From positions 20,684,417 through 20,748,416 of the forward strand of contig OY727101.1 of the NCBI GenBank assembly GCA_963402885.1: DNA of 64,000 bases, read 5' to 3'. Both the position numbers and the translations under genes were made by a program. The DNA comes from Antedon bifida (lineage: Eukaryota; Echinodermata; Crinoidea; Comatulida; Antedonidae). The number at the start of each line of letters is the position of its first letter. Positions within the stretch are counted from its first letter, which is position 1. The notes below the pieces were generated by a model, which worked only from the letters and a program-made list of their open reading frames with translations, searched no databases and was not told the origin of the DNA. This document shows, in pieces, positions 51,001 to 62,151 of this stretch.

Positions 51001-53030
51001 TCGGTTACAGTCCATTTTGCCTCCTTTTCAGACAGCTCCGGTGGAACATGGAGAATCCTTAGCTCTTTGAATCTTTTCAGAACATCTTTGATATCCATCC
51101 TTAACAAGTATTGGAACAGTTTAAATGATACATCGAATATCATGAAAAAAAAAATAGAAATTAGGCCTACATGGTTTTATTTAATTAGTATACTATTATT
51201 TACCAAAAATCGCCATCCACTTTGCTTTTTATTTTAAACTCTTCCTTGATTTCGGCACTCAACGACTTCATCTCTTTCGACCTGAAATGTTCAATGTGGT
51301 TTTATTTTTAAAAAATGGTACACTAGCTTGATGAATCTTTCTTTCACCTTTCTTGTCGTGCGCAAGAAACATTGCGCGTTTAAGTAAAAATATTGTCGGA
51401 AAGACGCACACAGATATCTACTTACTCGTCACCCCAAGGTCCAGTCCATTCACAACGTTCTGTACTGAGAACTCGAATGATATTTGCCCAACACATAATG
51501 TTATTGTTGTTGTACATTACCTAAAAGATGGTAACAAAATAAGTACTTGGTCCATTTCATTTATTATTCAGTACAAAGATATCCCAATATTCAGTGTTGC
51601 CATTTCTATATAAATCTATTGAAACGGTATAGTGAGGATTTTGGTAAGGATAACCCAATACGTTTAGATATAGATATGTTAATACCAATGATTGGCTTAA
51701 ATATTTTATCAAGGCTGTAGCTTACTTTTTTCACGCTTCCATTTAGAATGTACAATGTTTTTGGTTTGAGACCACAATAATCCGAATGTCCGAAAGCTAA
51801 AGTAGCGGTCACTAGTGATCCAGTTTTTCTGCACATTTTCAATTTTGAACAAAGTGTAGCCTCTGTACAATCGGACACTTGTACTCTCTCAACAGTACCG
51901 CCAGATAGATCGATCAACGCTTCAGGAATCTCAAAAGTACAATCCATCGCTTCGTAACGCATTAATAGCCTTTAGAAAAAATGTGAATACAGTGATTCTG
52001 ATTGACAGTGATATGATCATGTTATAGAATATTATTTTCATTATTATAATCTAGGTTAACATTATCTAATTGATAGCTTACTTGGCCAATGCTTTTTCCA
52101 TGAGAGGAGCCCAGAATTCATCTTTTGATTGGCAGCGACCGAACATCAGTTTACCATCCAGTGTTGGCAGTCGATCGTCAATTACAATTTCATACCAGGA
52201 TCCAAATCTCCAGAATCTGAACCTAAAGATGCCTTTGTAGTTGTCTTTGAACGACTGTTCAGGACAGCCGTAGTTGAGTATTGACGGAACCAGTGTCATC
52301 CCAGCCAATGCGTTCATGAATGACGCGTTTGCTGTAGGAAAATTTAGTAAACACAAACGTTACATTGTATTTTGTTGCAAAGCGTTTTGCTCCATTACCT
52401 ATTGATTGTAAAATAACTTTATACTGAATTTATAAATTAAAGACACCAAAGTCTTACCAAGGCCTTCATCTCCTGCTAAAATAACCTCATTAAATGATGC
52501 TCCATCTTTAAAGAAGAAGGGTTCCTGCTTGCCTTCTAAGATTTCCTAGAGAAAACACACGGTTTTGTCAGTTTATTTTTGGATGGAATCCAAAATGTTA
52601 GGCCTAGTTAAATTGCAGCAGATTGAAATGTTCTAGCTAGCTTCTATGCCCTAGGCCGTTGCAAATAAAAATCGTGTGGGTTTCATGGAGTAGTTATTTC
52701 CACATTTATATTATAGTTACCGCCTAAATAAATTATGGCGAATATAATTGCATACCCATGAATATGCCTAGTACAACTTTTTAATGTTAGTTATTGTAAG
52801 TAGTACTATTTATATTGAATAGAAACGCTTACTTTTGGACGTAGCCACCTGATGTCATTTCGCCTCTCGTAGAAGTCAAACAAATATGTGTCTTCTTTGA
52901 CGAAGATAGACTCGTTACATGCTCCAAAACGGGGATCTTCGAATAGGTTATCCTTATTGTACTGACTATCCGCTATCAAATCAGCATACGTTTGGTTCCA
53001 AAGCGTGTTTACTTGTGTCGACACAGCCAT
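48081..53030 (-). CDS. Calpain A: full-length calpain with degenerate catalytic triad
   Basis: 18 exons: 52833-53030, 52458-52545, 52082-52331, 51726-51969, 51426-51520, 51204-51281, 50939-51099, 50484-50620, 49949-50151, 49724-49769, 49552-49617, 49405-49462, 49250-49308, 49021-49089, 48857-48935, 48615-48731, 48362-48420 and 48081-48107. All junctions are GT-AG and in phase; 677 aa, normal for a classical calpain. Order: N-terminal anchor, papain-like core (about 30-320; FEDPRFGA, IRWLRPK, IDDRLPTLDGKL, EWTGPWGDE), beta-sandwich domain III (about 320-490; NPQYNIKV, PSTFNKDKEIPF), PEF domain (about 500-677; loops DDDDSRTLSVNE and DKDNSKSLDASE). The Cys motif G-D-C-W reads N-A-S (Ala-98 at the Cys), the G-H-A-Y His position aligns with Thr-250, and the N-P-W-G Asn is Ser-279. 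Known calpains are cytosolic, calcium-activated proteases. This one should bind calcium but not cleave, as known for mammalian calpain-6. The ATG at 53028-53030 is the first in frame. Confidence 0.88.
48199..48249. mobile_element. Short hairpin MITE, copy in gene A intron 17
   Basis: ACGTCTGGCTGCGA and TGTCGCAGCCA form the arms around a short loop with TACATACTATGTACAT. Related to the element at 60056-60130, including the flanking TTTGATCTTA, which matches the inverse of ATAAGATCAAA there. Confidence 0.6.
48475..48598. repeat. ~38-bp minisatellite in gene A intron 16
   Basis: Three copies of a unit containing GGCTAATAGTGGAATCACCA and AGCGCCACACGGCGGTC. A diverged version occupies the equivalent intron of gene C (about 56325-56515). 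Confidence 0.8.
50191..50479. repeat. 17/27-bp tandem repeat in gene A intron 8
   Basis: About five copies of TTCGCAAAGTTTCATTT pass into about eight copies of a 27-28 bp unit, GTTTCGTTTTTTGCAAAA plus GTTCGCAAA. Open in several frames on both strands, giving low-complexity ORFs that should not be annotated. Fills nearly the whole intron between exons 50484-50620 and 49949-50151. Confidence 0.9.
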
Positions 53031-53111
53031 GCTAATACACGTGAAACTCGAATAAGTCCGATTGAAATAGGTGGGTCTATGGTAAACCGACAGGACGTGT
53101 TGTCTCGACGA

Positions 53112-53213
53112 AAGCAGCGTTAAGACTAAATGTACAAACCAAAACCAGGTCTATACGCCATGTTTCTGCAACTCCCGTGTTTTGATTGGATGAAATTGTA
53201 CCATGTGACACAT
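53112..53213 (-). promoter_or_regulatory. Conserved 5' flank of gene A, shared with gene C
   Basis: About 100 bp upstream of the gene A start codon aligns with 61501-61600 upstream of gene C. Minus-strand shared words include ATCCAATCAAA (CCAAT-box-like), ATTTGTACA/TTTGTACA and a CACATG E-box-like core. No clear TATA box. Retained similarity in noncoding DNA implies duplication of the promoter and perhaps functional constraint. Confidence 0.55.
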
Positions 53214-55153
53214 ACCACACCTGCATAATTATTACCAGGTGAGTTAATACGCTGGCTGGCCAATGACTGAAGCTAAATTTAAATGCAAACTGTATGACTA
53301 CATAGACATTTATGTTGGAATAATACATGCCACATTTGTGACGCGTTACTATTAAGTCAATAGCATACTTATTTCCACGTTACTGGTATTCGTAGTAATG
53401 AAATGTCATGTTTGTTAACGCGTTACTATTGATATTCCATATGTGTTGACGCGTTATTATAAATTAGACATTAGACAAACTTGTATTGTTGAGGTGCACC
53501 TGTTTAGGCCTAAGCCTGATACTTTCGAACCCCCAGACAGCACCAGCTTACGCCTCTGTGAGGTAGCAAGAACTTGCATTATTAGGCTACTATTTTTCGT
53601 AGCAATGGAATATTACAGACTCGCTTATGTTTGTTATTGTGTATGGTTACCCACAAAGAAGCTTGGCTCAATAAGAAGAAGATGTTAATGTAATTCTATC
53701 GGAATAACACCAATGTAAGTAAGCTCAACCTTTATATTGAAACATTAGGCAGTATAAATATTTAGATTGAAGTATTACTTATTTACCAAATTACAATAAG
53801 TAAATTTTAGAATGATCTCTGCTTTGATAAACCAGAATACCTTGATGTTCTTGTGTTTAACGAACCAAGTCTATTCAGCCCTTTATGTGAAATAATAGTT
53901 ATTTTCTAGCCTAGAATAGTGGCATTGATTTAGAATGGTGGGTAATGAGTAACATTGGATTAAGGTATAGAAAAATAGCCATGAATACACACACAAAAAA
54001 AACATTACTCAAGGATAAATGGCAAACGAAATACACTAGTAGTGTATCAGTAATTTACTTATTTCATGCCTTTAAACATTTACAGCAAACATTAAAATAA
54101 GATTCTCGACACAAAGTTAAATGATATATAATGTTATTGTTACTATGAACTGTTTTTATAGAATTGTGGTAAGGAGATTATTAGGTGTTATGCGAGATGA
54201 AATAATATGAGTTAAAGAATTTAGGTTGTAATTGAAAGTAGTATTCATACTGAATTAACAAGGCCATTTACATGGCGGTAGTCGCGTGCGCAAATTTGAG
54301 CTAGTGTTTACCGACCGACCGACATAGTGAACTATTATAGAGTCGCGTTGCACGCGACTAAAACGTTTGAAAATTCCGCGGCGTCTTCTGCCAGTTGTTG
54401 CTTCCTTGCCGGCAAACAATGACGTAATTCATAACGTGTCCTTTGGATGCCATTGTTTTACTGTAAGTGACGTCACACCCACACAACTACATTTTTAAAT
54501 GGAGCAAAAACAATAAATGATCAGTAATAGGACATATTCACTCCCTGAAACTTGTAGCTCCGTGTGACGTGTTAGACAAAAGACATCTTTACATAACAGA
54601 ATTTTATTTATTGTTAAAGAAACAGGTTTGTGAAGTTGTACAACAAAAACTAATAAACAATATAAAAGATACAAGAAACTTTATTTGTCTTCGTGACAGC
54701 AATTCCAATTAAAAAGAATCATATAAATGTCTATAAAAATGGCAGTAATATTTAAAAAAAATTAGTTAAAACCGTAAGGTTACAAATTACAGTCTAGAGA
54801 CACCGGTGTTAAAAATATTATTAGAATTTGGTAAAGACGAATTTCTAAAAAGACTATATAGATTTATGATTTGGAGTAGATTTACGGCAGTCTAAAATCA
54901 TTTATTCTTTTACTGACATACTATATATTAATTACCATTCAACAAACCTATTTATTTCCTAACTTACATATTCCTGAGCATTGTCGCAAAGAAACACGTA
55001 TACAATTTACACTCGTTCTTGGTTCAAATTTCAGACCATAGACAATAAACTAAAGCAATTTTTAAAACTTAATTTTAATTTCAATTATGAATGAAATATA
55101 ACATAGTGTTGTGCGTTGTAAGAGTCTACACTCTTAATATCTGAATAAATCTC
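53214..55153. other. Spacer between gene A and gene C
   Basis: No gene recognised. It probably contains the gene C 3' UTR (minus-strand AATAAA at 54901-54906). A repeat-like segment at 54280-54365 has TAGTCGCGTGCG and a self-pairing AGTCGCGTTGCACGCGACT. Confidence 0.45.
54901..54906 (-). terminator. Candidate polyadenylation signal of gene C
   Basis: AATAAA on the minus strand about 250 bp past the stop codon; another lies near 54603. Which one is used cannot be told from sequence. Confidence 0.35.
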
Positions 55154-58100
55154 CTAAAGCTTGACACACATTTCCAACAACTGAAAAAGAACAAAAAGAG
55201 AAATGTGTATACAAGTAATAGACCACCCACACGAAAACATGTATTGACTTTCAACGTACGGTACAGTATTGTCACAATAAAGCAAGAACAACAAGTAAAC
55301 AATTGAAACACAGAACAAAAATAATAAATGTTTTAAAAAAAAGATATGAAAAGCATAAACCACCAAAATCATAGACCAGCTGAGACTACATGCGTCTAAG
55401 AAACATGGACGAATTTGGTTGTTAATTATTGATGATGTTTGATGATGGAGGTCTTTTAACCATGGCGGCCATTTTAATTTCAATATGGCGGCCACTAGGG
55501 GTCTTGCTTTTTGGTCTCTATTTGTTGAGATCATTTGGTAGCTGTGGGAAGTTGACACAAGTACACGATTCTTCTCTAAAATCAAACTTAGCCACTCTAC
55601 AGTACTAATCCTAGTAGATCATAGAGTTTCGTTTTTAGAACGTTTGTTATAGTGGATAATTTATCTATTTATTCCAAATTCGACACATTAATCGTTATTG
55701 GCTATGGCGTGTCTAGAGTTTAACATGGGCAAAGCCCAACATAGACTTAGTTATCTCTAAAGCCTGGTTCAATACAATTGCAATTGAAATATAAATATAT
55801 AAAAGATAATTATGAAATGTTATTTTGCACAAGCAAGTGAAAAGCAGTGTTGTAATAGTAGTCGTGCTAAAAAAAATAGTCAAAACAGAGGACGCTATAG
55901 GAAATTCACTCATGAATCTAAAATGATAATGTATTGTCCCCCACAAACATAAAAAATGAAGATCATTCAATAGGTAATTTTGCAGTTTAAAAAAATTTAT
56001 TAAAAAAACTATCATAAGAAAATATTTCATAAATAAACATTAATAAACGGTTAAATAGAAAATCCATTACATTGTCTTTTTTCAGGTAAAGAAATTAGTT
56101 TTCGATTCAATTTTAGGTAAAAGTTTTTATGTGACGTTAAAATAGCATATTTTTTATAACACATAAGTTATCGTCTATCGATATCGTCCTAGTATAAATA
56201 GGGCTTAAGTACACCGAATGATTTACTTACATCTTCAAGCGATAAGGTCACAGATTTCTTAGACGACCCACCAAGCTTTTCAAATTTCCCTGTAAGAAAT
56301 ATGTTAATATTATTTTCACTTACGCTGGAATCATCAAGCACCATAAAGTGGTCCTGCTTATAGTGGTATCGTACGTTATACGGTGGTCGTGTGAATAGTG
56401 AAATCAGTAAGTGTCATACGATGTTCGAAATAATGGTGGAATCATCAAGCGTGGTCGGACGAATAGTCAGGGTGTCATAGTGGTTGTGCTTGTGGAGGAA
56501 TCATCAAGATGTGAACTCACAGATTGAATAATTTGTCAGTAAACTTCTCTCTTCCACTATTACAATACTAAACAAAAATACGAAAGAATATAAGACATAG
56601 ATTAACTTACGAATTACATAACGAATCTTTGAAACCATGAGGAAAAATTCGTTGTATGTTATCTTATTGTCACTGCCAAGGTATCGACTGATAAGATGTT
56701 TGAGTACGGTGTCACTAGGTTTAAAACCTGAAAGAAAACATATTATAATTCATTTAATTAATCAAATCTGTATAAAAAGACGTTGGACATAGGCCTATAC
56801 ATAGCAATGTTTTAAGAATAAAGCTGCTTTCACATCGCACCCGAAGAAAAATATCATGGAAAATGGGTTCAGTGGTAAAACATAGGATCGTTCACACCAA
56901 ATTCGTACGATTTGAATTCGTACCACCTGATTAGAGCTCCGTATTCGTAGCGATGGATTAAGAAGCTACTTGTTTCCTGAAATCGTACGATTTTTTTCTT
57001 TTGTCCAAACAGCAGTGAGCATGAATGACCTCCCGTGACAACGGATAATTCGTGGTTGATGTGAAAGTACGCTGAACGTTCGCAATATTTTTCTCAGAAT
57101 CCGGGCGTGATGTGAAAGTAACTTAAGGCAGGTGTGGTTGTATTGAGGCCATGGGGACTTTCTTACCTGCGTTTGTTAAAGCAACTCGTAACTCGCTCTC
57201 ATTAAGAGATTTACTTTCGTCTGTATCGTCTATTTTAAACCTCTCCTGAAAAGTCAGTAGACATTTTATAAAATAATTCTTATCGTTCCAAGACAAACTA
57301 AAAGTGCTTGGACAGAACATACACAATTGTATAAACATATAGAACATTCCATATTTAAAAGTATTACATAAATCAAAATTCATTCATCACAAAGATGTAT
57401 ATTGTGTATTCTTAAAAAATGTATATTTTTAGCATGCTTGGGAAAATTGTACTCATTTATTTTATGTATAATAATATATATATAAATTCAAAAGCAAATT
57501 ATTAAAAAAAATGACCATACTGTGGGTATCTGTGGCTGGATCTCAATGGAGATACAACATAAAATAAGCAAAAATCTAAATCAAAACGGTAAATTAAAAT
57601 AGCAGAGCAAGTGAGAGTAGTTGGACAAAATTGAGAATATGAAGCAGACAAGCTCTGCTGAGTGGACTGGAATAAAGAAATAAAAACAGAGGCGGCACAG
57701 CTAGGCTGGTGAATAGAGGGTGGCGGAAGTAAGAGTAGAAAACAATGAAGATAGCTTGGTAGACAATTTAGAAATGTAACTAAAATACAACTCAAATGGT
57801 TGTTAATATTGGAAATTAAGTAGTCGATGAAATAATTTTACCGATCTGGGAGTGTGTTCCTAATGTTAAGTCCAAAAGGTTTTGTCGTTTTATAGCCAAT
57901 CTGCAGGCAGTACTGTTTTGATCTTATTTATACAAATATAAAAACATCCCATCTAAAAAAATCTTCTAACAAGAAATAAATTTTAGATACAGCAAGGAAA
58001 AGTTTATGTGCAAAATAATTTTAGTGAAATCATAGTGCAATATTGATAGTGTGCATGTACTGAATGTTGCATACTTACATCACAGAAGAAAGACAATGCT

Positions 58101-61100
58101 CCGATGCCTCTGCCTTCCACCACAGAAAGTTGTCTAGAATCGTCTTCCTATTTATAAGTTAAGTCAATCAAACAAGAAACTATGATTACTTTCAATAATA
58201 AGTGTATCGGTAGAATAATTAGTACTGGTATTGTCCGCATGAAAAATTAGTAAGAACGCCAAAGTTGTGCAGATTAGTTGTGGACTACTGTTTAATTAAA
58301 AATGAATTGATATGACACTGGTCCCAAGTTAAAAGAATGAAATCCCGAGAGACTTGATGAAAGCTAGAACAAACAATAGAGGCCGCTATAATCAATTTAA
58401 ATAAATATAGAGGACGCTATTATATTATTCTTAATACTGGTCAACCTCTTCAGTCCTAGAGGGCCAGCGTACAGGACTGTGATAGTGACTAAAGGATACG
58501 TCAAATATAGCGGCGATGACTGCTGAAGTTTCTTGTGAAATATCGGTGGCAATCATGTCTGAAAGACAAAATGCAAGACACATATAAGACGGTGTTGATT
58601 GAAGTACCGGTATTGTCCGGCCGCGAGGAAAATTTGTGTAAGCGCCAACATTGTGCAGACTAGTTGTTATAGAATTGAATAAAATTGTACTGTTTAAGTA
58701 ATTAATATGACACTCATTAGAAACTGGTTAGACAAAGGAAATTCTAGGAGACTTGATGAAAGCTGGAACAAACAATAGAGGGCGCTATAATCAATTTAAA
58801 TACATGTAGAGGGCGTTATTATAATATATCTCTTATTCAAAATAAATTTGTCCATAACGTATTTTGAGCAGTGCAAATGACCCCACGATTTAGACACAAA
58901 TTATATATATTTCGAAGCCTCACTGAATTATACAATAAATGAACAGCAACGGTTTCCGAAGTAATCTTGGTTGCTTTGATCATTTAGTCACCTTTTCATC
59001 AATTATAGAAAACTTTAGCATGTTATAATAATATTTATTTTGAACAACACTTTTTTAACAGTGGCTCACATGCATAGATGGTGCGTCCATACATATTACA
59101 AAATTTAAAACAAATTACTTAAAAAACTATACATAAACAATGGAAAATCAAAACTGAAACTAAAACATTTTTCATATTTTGATTAGCAACTAAAAACATA
59201 AAATCTGACTCCTCAACGCTATTACAAAACTTTTTTAAAACTAAAACTACACTAATACTGTACAACAATACTAATTTTGCGACAGCATTGGAAAAAACAC
59301 ACATTTTAAAATAAAATATATTGATGTAAAGAAACCATTGGATCATTTAAACAGTGACTGTTTATGGTTCAAAAATTTAAATGTTGCATTGGTATAAGAA
59401 TAATATAATAATAATACAATTTGTACAAGTGCATTAAAAGTATTTTATTTTTAAGTGTGCTGTCAGGATGAATGTTTGATGTACATTTGTCCTGTTTATA
59501 CAGGTTCCGTACCATTTTATGTTAGGTATATGCACGCTTGGTTGTCTGTGGCAGTGTTCAAACGAGTACATCATTATCAAATATCATAACCTAAATATTA
59601 CATTATGGCCCAATCCAATTATATTTAGAGGGTTACAAAAAAAATAAAATAAAATAAAAGATCAGTATAATTTTCGTACTAAAATCAAAATTGTATTATA
59701 TAGGCCTACCTTCCTTTTTCCAACCTGCAAAGAAAGCATCCAGTTCACGGTTGTCCATCTTACCATCCTATCAACAGGGTAGAGTAATTGTATTATCTTA
59801 ACTGGAATCACTTATAATTCATCAAAATAACGGAATATTATTTAATTAATATTTAATTATTTTATATGATATGTTTTTGCCTGTGAAAGCGTCTATGTGA
59901 ATACAGAACGCATAACGCACTGCAAGGTCCTTAGTTCGCATTAAATAAAATGCATTATTTGAATAGAGGAATTAAGTAAATGTCGCTAGTAACCCAATGG
60001 ACAGTATAGCAAGGCAATCTAACAACAGGATGCTAGTCTCTGGAGTTCAAATGGTTTATGTCTGGCTGCGACACCGCGCCGCATGTGTACATAGTACAGT
60101 ACTGTTGGTATTTGTCGCAGCCAGACATAAGATCAAAATACCTGTTACGAGTTACTATCTTGGCAAGGCGAGCTCATTGTTGTTGTATTGCCTTGGTTTT
60201 AGTAGCCCACGCTCGCTTTTGTACAGTGCAGTGTAATACTTACCGGACCGGCGTGTTCTTTAAAGAAATTATCAACTATTTTCTCATATGTACCATATGG
60301 ATCAATATCTTTAAGCTCAATCTAAAGTTATTTTATAAAGTTAAAAATAAGAATGGTTAATGTGTGTAGATAAGGGTTTTCGATAATTATATTTCCTAGG
60401 TGCTTAAAAATATATTGTCCCCTTGAAAACACACATTTTCTCTGAATATACAATCTTAATGTCACATAATTGGATCGAAAAAAATGTATTTACAAATGTA
60501 ATTTAAAAAAGCATACAAAATAGTCAAATTGACTGTGGAAGTCAATGAGTGTTCGGTTAAATTTAACTTTTTATTTTATCTCTTTATAAGTGAAAACATT
60601 TTTTATATAGTTTTAAAACTGCGAAATGGCATATTCAAAGTCTTTTTTAAAATTGATCTTTATCTTTCATTTTTTTTGGGGGAAAATCTTTAAATAAACA
60701 TTTCATAGTTCATACTACATTGGTTTATAATGTACAGCTCAACTTACATCCTTTACAAATTTCTCTTCGTATGAAGAAGAAGCAGAAGTTTCTTTTCTGA
60801 AAAAAAAAATATATATACTTAAGAATAACAAAACTATGGGACGTCCAGTGGATGAAGCTAACTTATAACATCATTTTGTCGAATAATAATTATTAGCAAT
60901 TTAATTGTTCTTTTCTTGTTGACTGCCTCAAAATCAAATCTCAAAGTATTAAATTATGTGAAATATAAACTAGAAAAAAGCATTGCTAGTCCTGCGCCTA
61001 ATGCTAAGCTACCTCTTCAATAATTTACCTTGATCAATTAATATGTGTTTATTTTTACCTCTAAATAAAACAAATTTTGGAGTTAATAATTAATATATTT

Positions 61101-61457
61101 GCAATGTACCATCGGTTTATATATTATTCTAACTGCATGCCTATTCTATTATTTCGGAAAGATCTAGGCCCTATAACCATGGAGGTATTACATTTATTTT
61201 ATACCTCCATGCTATAACCGTTCGATTGTAGGTACATGGTGTTTTATTATTATGGGTTTTATGTCGTACTCTCTTTGATATAAAAAAATGAATTGTGGGT
61301 ATAGATAACAGTCTGCAAATAATCGAAAATGTAGATACGGAGAGCATGAAATTGGTCCTAAAACAGATCCCTGTAGAACACCATTACAGGACCTTATGAG
61401 TAGAGTTAAATGTAACGTACTTAAATAACATTTTCCGACATACCTTTGTTCTGCCAT
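55154..61457 (-). CDS. Gene C: PEF-only, calpain-small-subunit-like protein
   Basis: Ten exons: 61444-61457 (ATG), 60748-60796, 60244-60321, 59710-59767, 58500-58558, 58079-58147, 57167-57245, 56611-56727, 56231-56289 and 55154-55180 (TAG). They encode 202 aa with all GT-AG junctions in phase. A 21-residue, Ser-rich start (MAEQRKETSASSSYEEKF) leads into a penta-EF-hand domain: EF1 around DGKMDNREL, EF2 loop DEDDSRQLSVVE, EF3 loop DTDESKSLNESE, degenerate EF4, end LLEMCVKL. Most PEF exons match the lengths of gene A exons 11-18 exactly; the third is longer (78 against 66 bp). Exon 2 keeps the phase (2 to 0) of A exon 10. PEF domains dimerise, so C could pair with A, as small subunits do with classical calpains; this is inference. 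It lacks the Gly-rich N-terminus of vertebrate small subunits and seems derived locally. Confidence 0.85.
56325..56515. repeat. Diverged ~38-bp minisatellite in gene C intron 8
   Basis: Degenerate repeats with TGGAATCATCAAGC, GTGGTCGTG and AATAGTG, homologous in unit and position to the minisatellite in gene A intron 16. Supports duplication of the whole exon-intron block. Confidence 0.65.
56823..57123. mobile_element. ~300-bp MITE in gene C intron 7
   Basis: Ends CTGCTTTCACATCGCACCCG and, read inverted, TTACTTTCACATCACGCCCG, with AAAAATAT further in on both arms. Interior has CGTACGATTTGAATTCGTAC, itself palindromic. No coding content. Confidence 0.7.
58225..58430. repeat. Direct repeat downstream of gene C exon 5
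   Basis: About 205 bp sharing GTATTGTCCG, AGACTTGATGAAAGCT and AACAAACAATAGAGG with 58603-58828. The two copies flank exon 58500-58558. Confidence 0.75.
58603..58828. repeat. Direct repeat upstream of gene C exon 5
   Basis: Second copy of the 58225-58430 repeat in the same orientation, about 80 percent similar by eye, with an insertion near 58670. Confidence 0.75.
60056..60130. mobile_element. 75-bp perfect-arm hairpin MITE in gene C intron 3
   Basis: TTATGTCTGGCTGCGACA at the left pairs perfectly over 18 bp with TGTCGCAGCCAGACATAA at the right. The 39-bp loop holds TGTACATAGTACA. A related copy lies in gene A. The fold also resembles a small-RNA precursor, but the presence of another degraded copy favours a miniature transposon. 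Confidence 0.7.
60411..60693. mobile_element. Decayed copy of the TATTGTCCCC MITE, gene C intron 2
   Basis: Shares TATTGTCCCC, ATTGGATCGAAAA, AAATGTATTTAC and the GGGGAAAATCTTTA end with the better preserved element at 61812-62151. Confidence 0.6.
61302..61385 (-). pseudogene. LINE reverse-transcriptase fragment
   Basis: Minus-strand translation gives NGVLQGSVLGPISCSPYLHF then LFADCYLYP. This matches the conserved G-V-P-Q-G-S-V-L-G-P block and the start of the F-A-D-D active-site region of LINE (CR1/Jockey-like) reverse transcriptases, with the intervening residues shortened and the second Asp lost. It lies in intron 1 of gene C and is clearly a non-functional remnant. Confidence 0.7.
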
Positions 61458-61500
61458 GTTAGTAAACGGATAAATTATACGCCAAATATTTAGCAGCCTT

Positions 61501-61600
61501 CAACAGAAACTTGACGATTAATTGTACAAATCGTAACCAAGCCTTTACATGGTATGATGTGTTTTGATTTGATTGGATCAAATCGGATCATGTGATACAT
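61501..61600 (-). promoter_or_regulatory. Conserved 5' flank of gene C, shared with gene A
   Basis: Homologous to 53112-53213. Minus strand contains ATCCAATCAAATC, ATTTGTACAATTA and TCACATGATC. The shared block starts about 65 bp from the start codon here and about 100 bp from it in gene A. Confidence 0.55.
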
Positions 61601-61811
61601 CAGATGAATGAAGATACATAACGGCAGAAGCTGAAAGGGTGGCTCCGCTTTTGAAACCCCTGTTTATTATGAAATTGCAAATTAAATATAACCCACATAT
61701 TTTCCAAAAGCAGTGAAGCAGAACGAGCGTCGTGAAATTCTTTTAAGGAAAATGTATATCTAAAGAACATTGTTATTTACAAAAGCTACTCGGTTGCCGA
61801 TTGTAAGTCAC

Positions 61812-62151
61812 TAAAGATGTATTGTCCCCCTGGAAATTTTTGTTGTTGTTGAATATGCCATTTTAATGTAGCCTAATAGTTATCCACTTTGACCAAAAAT
61901 TGGATCGAAAACAAAATGTATTTACCTAAAAAACTGTAATTTAAAGCAAAAAATATTCAAATTGGTTGCCAGCCAGTGGGTTTTTGGTTGAATTTAAGCA
62001 TTTTGTCATTTTATAAGTGAATAATTATTTCCGGGTTTTTTTTCTACAGAAGTGATTAACTTGATTAAAACTACCTACAAAATAATTTATTCAAAGTCTG
62101 ATTTAATATTAATCCTAATTTTATATATTTTCGGGGAACAATACATCTTTA
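61812..62151. mobile_element. ~340-bp TATTGTCCCC MITE
   Basis: Left end TAAAGATGTATTGTCCCCC, right end GGGGAACAATACATCTTTA, near-perfect inverted repeats. Flanking sequences 61741-61811 and 62150-62219 are themselves a ~70-bp direct repeat (AAAGAACATTGTTAT, ACTCGGTT, CGATTGTAAGTCA). No coding content. Confidence 0.72.

Noticed and set aside
55154-55585. 143-aa minus-strand ORF overlapping the last exon of gene C
   Set aside because: A different frame from the exon. The 27-bp terminal exon agrees with A and B in length, phase and sequence, whereas this ORF has no paralogue support.
61212-61457. 81-aa minus-strand ORF starting MAEQR read as one protein
   Set aside because: Only the first 14 bp are gene C exon 1. 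After the GT donor the ORF runs through intron into a decayed LINE reverse-transcriptase fragment.
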